From NCBI GenBank assembly GCA_025929895.1, contig JAICPI010000012.1, positions 1 through 55,332 of the forward strand: DNA of 55,332 bases, in the 5' to 3' direction. The notes under the pieces are model-generated. The model had not been told where the DNA came from. It saw only the letters and a list, made by a program, of their open reading frames with translations, and made no database searches. The position numbers and the translations under genes are program-made. This DNA comes from Thermoleophilia bacterium (GTDB lineage Bacteria; Actinomycetota; Thermoleophilia; Gaiellales; Gaiellaceae). Shown piece after piece: positions 49,756-55,332 of the stretch; position 1 is the first letter of the stretch, and every line of letters begins with the position of its first letter.

Positions 49756-50576
49756 GCTCCGCTCAGGACGAGCGCCGCGCGGGGTTCGAGCGCTACAAGG
49801 AGGACGTCGAGAACGAGGGGAAGCCGTTCTTCCCCTACGCGATGTTCCACGACACGGTCATGAGCCTCGTCGTGGTCTCCGTGATCGTCGGGCTCGCGTG
49901 CGTCTGGTACTTCACCGCGGACGGGACCGAGCCCGGCCTGATCGGGCCGCACTACGTCGAGGAGGCCGACCCGGGGACGACGAGCTTCATCCCGCGGCCC
50001 GACTGGTACTTCTACTTCCTCTTCTACCTGCTCCGGATCTTCAAGTGGCCCGAGTCGGTCGTGCTCGGCACGGTCGGGGTCCCGACGATCCTGATGATCC
50101 TGATGTTCGCGCTGCCGTTCCTCGACCGCAGCCGCGAACGCCGGCTGCTCCGGCGCCCCGTCGCCGTCGTCGCCGCCGTGCTGACTGCCGTCTCGATGGG
50201 CGTGCTCACGTACAAGGGTGCGACCGCGCGCGAGTCGCTCGGGAGCGAGGCGGTTGCGGCCGTCGACGCGTGGTCGAGCCAGCAGGGCGGCTTCGACGAG
50301 ACGCAGCGGAGCGGCGCCGAGGTGTTCGCGCAGGTCGGCTGCCTCCAGTGCCATATCTACCTCGGCTCGGGCTCCGCCAACGTCGGCGCGCCGGAGCTCT
50401 CGGACTACGGCTCGACGACGCAGCGCACGATCGAGCAGACGGCCGCCTACATCCGCAACCCGGCCGAGTTCGGGAACACCGTGATGCCGCCGTTCCCGGG
50501 GCTCGAGGACGCCGGCGTCCTCGACGACGTCGCGCAGTTCCTGCACGCCTCGAGCGGCGCTACCGGCGACGGGTAG
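49752..50576 (+). CDS. subunit IV-like cytochrome b C-terminal protein fused to cytochrome c
   Basis: A 274-aa fusion. Residues ~25-150 correspond to the C-terminal half of cytochrome b with three helices and the Qo motif PDWYF (PEWY-type). Residues ~185-270 form a c-type cytochrome with haem motif Cys197-x-x-Cys200-His201 and a distal Met in VMPPFPG. The fusion supplies the electron exit of the complex, replacing a separate cytochrome c1. GTG 49752 overlaps the previous gene; menG follows 2 nt downstream. Confidence 0.92.
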   Translation: MSSAQDERRAGFERYKEDVENEGKPFFPYAMFHDTVMSLVVVSVIVGLACVWYFTADGTEPGLIGPHYVEEADPGTTSFIPRPDWYFYFLFYLLRIFKWPESVVLGTVGVPTILMILMFALPFLDRSRERRLLRRPVAVVAAVLTAVSMGVLTYKGATARESLGSEAVAAVDAWSSQQGGFDETQRSGAEVFAQVGCLQCHIYLGSGSANVGAPELSDYGSTTQRTIEQTAAYIRNPAEFGNTVMPPFPGLEDAGVLDDVAQFLHASSGATGDG

Positions 50577-50578
50577 GG

Positions 50579-51262
50579 ATGACCATGCGCACCGGCACGC
50601 TGTCCCCCGACGGCGTCCGGACGATGTTCGACCGCGTCGCGCCCGTGTACGACACGATGAACCGGGTCACGACGATGGGGCTGGACGGACGCTGGCGCCG
50701 GCTCGCAGCGACGGCGGTGGTGCGCGACGGCGACCGCGTCCTCGACGCGGCGTGCGGGACGGGCGACCTCGCCCTCGAGGCCGATCGCGTGGGCGGCGAC
50801 GTGACCGGGCTCGACTTCTCGGAGCGCATGCTCGAGCGGGCCCGGCGCAAGTCCTCGAGCGTCGAGTGGGTGCGCGGCGACCTGCTCTCGCTCCCGTTCG
50901 CGGACGGCGCGTTCGACGTCGCCACGATCGGGTTCGGCCTGCGGAACGTGGCGGACCTGGAGGCCGGCGTCCGCGAGCTCGCGCGCGTCGTCCGGCCGGG
51001 CGGCCGGCTCGCGGTCCTGGAGCTGACCCGGCCGCGCGGCGTCCTGCGCCGCTTCTACCGCCTCTGGTTCGACGTCCTGATCCCGCTGGCCGGACGGGTC
51101 CTGCCCGGCGGCGGGGCGTACTCGTACCTGCCCGCCAGCGTGCGCCGCTTCCCCGGCCCCGAGGACGTGACCGGGGTGCTCGAACGTGCAGGCTTCGCGC
51201 GCGTGCGGCACCGGCTGCTCGCCGGCGGGATCGTCGCGCTGCACACGGCGGAGCGCGCGTGA
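50579..51262 (+). CDS. menG: demethylmenaquinone/ubiquinone methyltransferase
   Basis: A 227-aa SAM-dependent methyltransferase of the UbiE/MenG family performing the last methylation in menaquinone synthesis. It has MFDRVAPVYDTMNRVTTMGLDGRWR, the SAM motif VLDAACGTGDLALEA and the family-specific GFGLRNVADLEAGVRELARVVRPGG. Being next to the bc complex and to other prenylquinone genes, and in an actinobacterium, menaquinone rather than ubiquinone is expected. ATG 50579 follows the upstream TAG by 2 nt. Confidence 0.94.
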   Translation: MTMRTGTLSPDGVRTMFDRVAPVYDTMNRVTTMGLDGRWRRLAATAVVRDGDRVLDAACGTGDLALEADRVGGDVTGLDFSERMLERARRKSSSVEWVRGDLLSLPFADGAFDVATIGFGLRNVADLEAGVRELARVVRPGGRLAVLELTRPRGVLRRFYRLWFDVLIPLAGRVLPGGGAYSYLPASVRRFPGPEDVTGVLERAGFARVRHRLLAGGIVALHTAERA

Positions 51263-52152
51263 GCGCGCAGGAGGTCCTGCTCGCCGCGCGCCCCTATCTC
51301 GACGAGCTCGAGGAACGGCTGCGGCTCGCGGCGTCGCGCGAGCCCGGGCTCGTGTCGCGCGTCGCGCTCGACGCGCTCGACGCGGGCGGGAAGCGCCTGC
51401 GCCCGCTGCTCGTGCACCTGACCTCCGACGACAGGGAGCGTGCGCTGCGCGGCGGCGTCGCCGTCGAGCTCGTCCACACCGCGACGCTCGTCCACGACGA
51501 CCTGATCGACGGCGCCGAGCTGCGCCGCGGTCGGCCCTCGGTCTGGCACGCCCACGGCGCCGAGGCGGCGCGTGCGGCGGGCGACCACCTGTTCGCCCGC
51601 GCGTTCGGGGAGCTCGCCGAGGGCGGCGACCTCGACGGCGTCGCGATCCTCGCCGAGGCCTGCCTCGGGCTCGCCCGCGGCGAGGCCCTCCAGCGGCGAC
51701 AGCTCCGCGACGTCGAGACGACCGAGGACGACTACGTGGAACGCGTCTCGCTCAAGACCGGGAAGCTGTTCGAGGTCGCGTGCCTGCTCGGCTCGCGCGA
51801 CCCGCGGCTCGGCTCGTTCGGGCTGGCGCTCGGGATCGCGTTCCAGATCGCCGACGACATCCTCGACTGCATGGGGGAGACGATCGAGACGGGGAAGATC
51901 GCCGGCACCGATCTGCGGGAGGGCACCCCGACGCTGCCGTTGATCCTCGCCGCGCGCGAGGACGACGTCGTCCGGGCCGCGCTCGCGGGAGGTCCCCTCG
52001 ACGAGGCGATCGTCCGCGTCGCAGCGACCGGTGCGCTCGAGCGTTCGCGCGAGGTCGCGCTCGAGTACGCGCGGAGGGCGCGCGCGTTCCTCACCGCCGA
52101 CGAGCCCGAGCTGGAGTCGCTGACCCACATCGTCGTCGAGCGCCGCGCCTGA
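51259..52152 (+). CDS. polyprenyl diphosphate synthase
   Basis: A 297-aa trans-isoprenyl diphosphate synthase making the polyprenyl tail of menaquinone. The first Asp-rich motif is in HTATLVHDDLIDGA (DDxxD) and the second in FQIADDILDCMG; GGKRLRPLLV is the substrate-binding region near residue 45. The single-gene form suggests a homodimer. GTG 51259 overlaps menG by 4 nt. Chain length cannot be assigned from sequence by eye. Confidence 0.93.
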   Translation: MSAQEVLLAARPYLDELEERLRLAASREPGLVSRVALDALDAGGKRLRPLLVHLTSDDRERALRGGVAVELVHTATLVHDDLIDGAELRRGRPSVWHAHGAEAARAAGDHLFARAFGELAEGGDLDGVAILAEACLGLARGEALQRRQLRDVETTEDDYVERVSLKTGKLFEVACLLGSRDPRLGSFGLALGIAFQIADDILDCMGETIETGKIAGTDLREGTPTLPLILAAREDDVVRAALAGGPLDEAIVRVAATGALERSREVALEYARRARAFLTADEPELESLTHIVVERRA

Positions 52153-52165
52153 TCAGGAGGGTCGA

Positions 52166-52171
52166 TATCGT
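52166..52171 (+). promoter_or_regulatory. -10-like TATCGT, leaderless geometry
   Basis: TATCGT ends 7 nt before the GTG at 52179 of the PPOX gene; an AGGAGG lies upstream at 52155-52160 but too far for this start. Confidence 0.45.
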
Positions 52172-52178
52172 CCGCCCC

Positions 52179-52664
52179 GTGGGCGTCCTTCCCGAGCAGA
52201 TCGAGCTGCTGCTCGACGCCGCGCTCGTCGCCGAGCTGACCGTCGTCGACCCGTCCGGTCGGCTCGTCACGCACCCGCTCATCCCCCTGTACGACGGCGA
52301 GCTGGTCTACCTCACGTCGAGCGTCCTCTTCTCCCGCAAGCTCGAGCACATCAAGGCGAACCCCAAGGTCTCGCTCTCGCTGACCGACCCCGAGGCGATC
52401 AAGGTCGAGCGCTTCCACCGCGCCACGATCCAGGGCGACGCGACCGTCGACGACAGCGACCTCCACGCGGGCTGGGAGCGCGTGCTGCCGCTCTGGCGCA
52501 AGAAGGAGCCCGTGATCGACGCCTTCCTCGGCAAGCGCGTCGCGCTGCCGCTCTTCTTCGAGCGCGCGGTGATCGAGCTGCGTCCGCGCCGGGCGTTCCT
52601 CTGGGAGGACGGGCGCACGGACCGCGCGCCGCAGGTGTTCGAGCTCGCTGAGGCGGTGCGGTGA
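52179..52664 (+). CDS. PPOX-class flavin/F420-type split-barrel protein
   Basis: A 161-aa pyridoxamine-5-phosphate-oxidase-like protein: VAELTVVDPSGRLVTHPLIPLYDGELVYLTSSVLFSRKLEHIKANPKVSLSLTD is the classical flavin- or F420-binding split barrel opening, followed by GDATVDD and FLWEDGRTDRAPQ. It likely reduces or oxidises a small substrate with FMN or F420. It directly precedes, with a 4-nt overlap, a gene whose N-terminus has a related fold, so both may act in the same quinone-linked step. Start GTG 52179; ATC 52167 was considered. Confidence 0.82.
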   Translation: MGVLPEQIELLLDAALVAELTVVDPSGRLVTHPLIPLYDGELVYLTSSVLFSRKLEHIKANPKVSLSLTDPEAIKVERFHRATIQGDATVDDSDLHAGWERVLPLWRKKEPVIDAFLGKRVALPLFFERAVIELRPRRAFLWEDGRTDRAPQVFELAEAVR

Positions 52665-54034
52665 AGCCGACGACCGAGCTGCTCGAGAGCCTCGGCGAGC
52701 GCTTCGCGCACGCGGTGGTCGTGTTCTCCGACGACGAGGGCTACCCGCTCTCCGTCGCGACGGACTTCCGTGCCGACGCCGCGCGCGGGGTCGTCGCGCT
52801 CCGCGCCGTCGGGGGGGACGAGATCCAGCCGCCGCTCGGCGAGCAGGTCAACGTCGTCTTCAGCCACATCCGGCCGCAGCCCGGGATCGGCTACGACGAG
52901 CGCAGGTACGTCTCGCTCTGGGGGACCCTGGAGCGCCGCGACGGCGAGCTCGAGCTGACGCCCGACCGCGAGCAGCACTGGGACGAGGAGGAGGTCCCGT
53001 TCTTCGAGTACTCCGAGCGCCAGGTCCCGCAGGCGCTCCGCTACTACGAGCAGGTCTCCGCCGAGACCGGGCGCGAGGTCCGGCCGAAGCTCTCGCGCGG
53101 CTGGCTCTTCCTGCGCGCGACCCGCCTCCCCTTCCTGTCCGCCACGTTCGTGCCGGTCCTGCTCGGGATCGCGATCGCGGCCTACGTGAACGGGTTCAAC
53201 TGGTGGCTCGCGCTGCTCACGCTCGTCGGCGGCGCCGTCATCCACCTCGGCATCAACGTCTTCAACGACGTCTTCGACACGCGCAGCGGGGCCGACCAGG
53301 CGAACGTCAACCCGACGCAGTTCAGCGGCGGCTCGCGCGTGATCCTCTACGGGCTGCTGAGCATGCGCGCGATGACGCTGCTCGCGGTTGCCTGCTACGC
53401 GATCGGGATCGGGATCGGGATCTTCCTCGCGGCGTACCGCGGGTGGGACCTGCTCTGGCTCGGCGTCGCGGGCGCGCTGATCGGCATCTTCTACACCGCG
53501 CCGCCGCTCAAGCTCGTGCACCGCGGGCTGGGCGAGATCGCCGTCGCCGTCGGCTTCGGCCCGATCATGGCGCTCGGCGCGTACTACGTGCAGGCGCAGG
53601 AGTACGCGCTCGAGCCGCTGCTCGCGTCGATCCCCGTTGCGATCCTGATCGCGCTGATCCTGTACGTGAACGAGGTGCCCGATCGTCCCAGCGACGCCGC
53701 GAGCGGCAAGCGCACGCTGCCGGTGCGGTTCTCGCGGGAGACGGTGATCCGCGGCTACGAAGGCGCCGTGGTGCTCACGTTCGCGCTCATCGCCGTCTTC
53801 GCGTTGAGCGGCCTGATCGTCCGCCCCGCGCTGATCGCGCTCCTCGCCGCCCCGCTGGCGCTGCCGGTCGTCCGCGCCCTCCGCGACTCCTACGACCAGC
53901 CGTACGCGCTGATGCCGGCGATGGGCAAGAACATCCAGCTGCACCTCGTCACCGGGCTGCTCCTGATCGTCGGCTACGTGATCGCGATCGTCGCGGACGC
54001 GGCCCTGGACGATCCCCCTGTCTTCCTGAGCTGA
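52661..54034 (+). CDS. fusion of a PPOX-like domain with a UbiA prenyltransferase (MenA-like)
   Basis: A 457-aa protein. Residues 1-~145 form a split-barrel domain related to PPOX proteins (AVVVFSDDEGYPLSVATDF; VNVVFSHIRPQPG), though it lacks obvious flavin motifs. Residues ~150-457 are a UbiA-type prenyltransferase with eight or nine transmembrane helices and both Asp-rich motifs: Asn202-Asp203-x-x-Asp206...Asp212 and Asn337...Asp341-x-x-x-Asp345. It most likely attaches the polyprenyl tail to 1,4-dihydroxy-2-naphthoate. Such a fusion is not one I know. GTG 52661 overlaps the preceding PPOX gene. Confidence 0.85.
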   Translation: MKPTTELLESLGERFAHAVVVFSDDEGYPLSVATDFRADAARGVVALRAVGGDEIQPPLGEQVNVVFSHIRPQPGIGYDERRYVSLWGTLERRDGELELTPDREQHWDEEEVPFFEYSERQVPQALRYYEQVSAETGREVRPKLSRGWLFLRATRLPFLSATFVPVLLGIAIAAYVNGFNWWLALLTLVGGAVIHLGINVFNDVFDTRSGADQANVNPTQFSGGSRVILYGLLSMRAMTLLAVACYAIGIGIGIFLAAYRGWDLLWLGVAGALIGIFYTAPPLKLVHRGLGEIAVAVGFGPIMALGAYYVQAQEYALEPLLASIPVAILIALILYVNEVPDRPSDAASGKRTLPVRFSRETVIRGYEGAVVLTFALIAVFALSGLIVRPALIALLAAPLALPVVRALRDSYDQPYALMPAMGKNIQLHLVTGLLLIVGYVIAIVADAALDDPPVFLS

Positions 54035-54080
54035 GCTCTGGTAGAAGCGGTCTCGCACCGCTACGAGGGGAGAGAGAAAG

Positions 54081-55332
54081 ATGAGAAGACTGCTGCTCGC
54101 GGTCGTCTGCGTGCTCGTGCTGGCGCCGACCGCTCAGGCCCGCGAGGCGGACGTCCGCTTCTCGACGTTCAACGCCTCGCTCAACCGCTTCTTCGAGGGA
54201 CAGCTCGCCGCCGACCTGTCGACGCCGAACAACCAGCAGGCGAAGAACGTCGCGGAGACGATCCAGCGCTACCGCCCGGACGTCCTCCTGATCAACGAGT
54301 TCGACTTCTGGGCCGCGAACCCGCAGCGGCCGGTCGACCTCTTCCGCGACAACTACCTGGAGGTCTCGCAGAACGGCGCGGCGCCGATCCACTATCCGTA
54401 CTCGTTCATCGCGCCGTCGAACACGGGGATCCACTCCGGCTTCGACCTGAACAACTTCGGCGGCGTCGTCTCGACCCCGCTCGCGCCGGGCTACGGCGAC
54501 GACGCGTACGGGTTCGGGGAGTTCCCCGGCAAGTTCGGGATGGTCGTGTACTCGAAGTACCCGATCGACACCGAGGCCGTGCGGACGTTCCGGCTCTTCC
54601 GCTGGACGGACATGCCCGGCAACCTCCTCCCGACGCCGTTCTACTCGCCGGAGGAGGTCGCGATCTTCCGGCTCTCGTCGAAGAGCCACTGGGACGTGCC
54701 GGTCGCGGTCGGCGAGAAGACGGTGCACTTCCTCGTCTCGCACCCGACGCCGCCCGTCTTCGACGGCGCCGAGGACCGCAACGGCCGGCGGAACAGCGAC
54801 GAGATCCGCTTCTGGGCCGACTACATCACGCCCGGCTCCCGCTCCGCGTACATCTACGACGACGAGGGCGTTCGCGGCGGGCTGAAGCCCGGCGAGCTGT
54901 TCGTGATCGCGGGCGACCAGAACTCCGACCCGCTCGACGGCGACAGCATCCCCGGCTCGATCCAGCAGCTGCTCGAGCATCCGCTCGTGAACACGAAGAC
55001 GACGCCTTCGAGCCTGGGCGGCCCGTGGGCGTCCCGGAGGCAGGATGCGTTGAACCTCACGCACAGGAGCGATCCGAGCTTCGACACGGCCGACTTCTGC
55101 GACACGCCGGCGTTCCCGCCCTGCTCGGGCCCGGGGAACCTGCGGGCCGACTACGTGCTGCCGCGGAAGAACCTCCAGATCGTCGACGCCGGCGTCTTCT
55201 GGCCGAGCAACGACCCGGCCGACGCGGATCCGCTCGCCGCGTTCGCCCGCCTCGTCGACCTGACGGGGCTCGGGTTCCCGGCGCCGACGTCCGACCATCG
55301 CGCGGTCTGGGTCGACGTCTCGGTCCCGGCGA
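54081..55332 (+). CDS. secreted endonuclease/exonuclease/phosphatase-fold protein, 3' end missing
   Basis: At least 417 aa, open at the right edge. A signal peptide (MRRLLLAVVCVLVLAPTAQA) precedes a DNase I-like fold: VRFSTFNASLNRF, PDVLLINEFDF (Asn and Glu metal ligands), FLVSHPTPP, GELFVIAGDQNSDP (DxN) and TSDHRAVWVDV (SDH) near the edge. Enzymes of this fold cleave nucleic acid or phosphoesters; a secreted form suggests phosphate scavenging or extracellular DNA use. GGGGAGAGA before ATG 54081 is the Shine-Dalgarno, and TAGAAG at 54043-54048 may be its promoter. Confidence 0.85.
   Translation, partial: MRRLLLAVVCVLVLAPTAQAREADVRFSTFNASLNRFFEGQLAADLSTPNNQQAKNVAETIQRYRPDVLLINEFDFWAANPQRPVDLFRDNYLEVSQNGAAPIHYPYSFIAPSNTGIHSGFDLNNFGGVVSTPLAPGYGDDAYGFGEFPGKFGMVVYSKYPIDTEAVRTFRLFRWTDMPGNLLPTPFYSPEEVAIFRLSSKSHWDVPVAVGEKTVHFLVSHPTPPVFDGAEDRNGRRNSDEIRFWADYITPGSRSAYIYDDEGVRGGLKPGELFVIAGDQNSDPLDGDSIPGSIQQLLEHPLVNTKTTPSSLGGPWASRRQDALNLTHRSDPSFDTADFCDTPAFPPCSGPGNLRADYVLPRKNLQIVDAGVFWPSNDPADADPLAAFARLVDLTGLGFPAPTSDHRAVWVDVSVPA

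Noticed and set aside
52167-52169. ATC as the start of the PPOX gene, 6 nt after AGGAGG
   Set aside because: GTG 52179 has TATCGT ending exactly 7 nt upstream, matching the leaderless pattern, and the conserved domain begins after it.

Overview
The window is very GC-rich (about 70% by eye), densely packed, rich in GTG starts and in 4-nt GTGA/ATGA gene overlaps, and carries menaquinone-type respiratory genes, F420/PPOX-like proteins and an aerobic phenylacetate (Paa) pathway. This suggests a high-GC actinobacterium, plausibly of the Thermoleophilia (Gaiellales/Solirubrobacterales-like). The placement is inferred from gene content and style, not from a marker gene. I see no rRNA, tRNA, CRISPR array, transposase or prophage.

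Layout. 1-6.6 kb: a minus-strand gene running off the left edge, a small conserved-looking protein, aldehyde dehydrogenase, MFS and DMT transporters, an EthD-like/crotonase pair, a secreted TolB-like protein and a PaaG-like isomerase. 6.6-10 kb: a lone XRE regulator, an in-frame-TGA SelW/Rdx-like gene (candidate selenoprotein), and paaABCD transcribed leftward away from a TetR regulator. 10-18.4 kb: a lipid kinase and two large secreted proteins (subtilase, BNR/sialidase-like), each followed by a strong hairpin, then a lipoprotein. 18.3-25.9 kb: a sugar-type ABC importer interrupted by an opposite-strand lipoprotein gene, then two same-length S41-like paralogues on either side of a PadR regulator. 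25.9-29.5 kb: E1alpha, E1beta, a HIRAN-domain gene and E2 of a 2-oxoacid dehydrogenase. 29.5-38.3 kb: CHRD protein, cysteine-less thioredoxin-like protein, phosphodiesterase, pcm, PRC-barrel protein, GtrA, two polytopic glycosyltransferase-like proteins, ymdB and a degenerate M23 protein. 38.5-44.8 kb: AI-2E transporter, ABC exporter, hemB, hemL, small unknowns. 44.7-48 kb: Gfo/Idh/MocA oxidoreductase and two glycosyltransferases. 48-54 kb: Rieske protein, cytochrome b, subunit IV fused to cytochrome c, menG, polyprenyl synthase, PPOX protein and a PPOX-UbiA (MenA-like) fusion, i.e. quinol oxidation next to quinone synthesis. 54-55.3 kb: a secreted DNase I-fold protein cut by the right edge.

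Two window-wide patterns stand out. First, at least a dozen genes without a Shine-Dalgarno have a TAnnnT-like hexamer ending 6-8 nt before the start codon, the geometry of leaderless transcripts; this supports several start choices, including an ATC start for the TetR gene. Second, related perfect hairpins with an AAAGTGC/GCACTTT-type core sit exactly at gene ends, in one case forming the last codons of paaB and in another holding a stop codon in the loop and an apparent CTG start. The strongest single candidate for something new is the SelW/Rdx-like gene: TGA lies at the second position of the C-x-x-C motif, it has its own leaderless promoter and a hairpin correctly placed for a bacterial SECIS.
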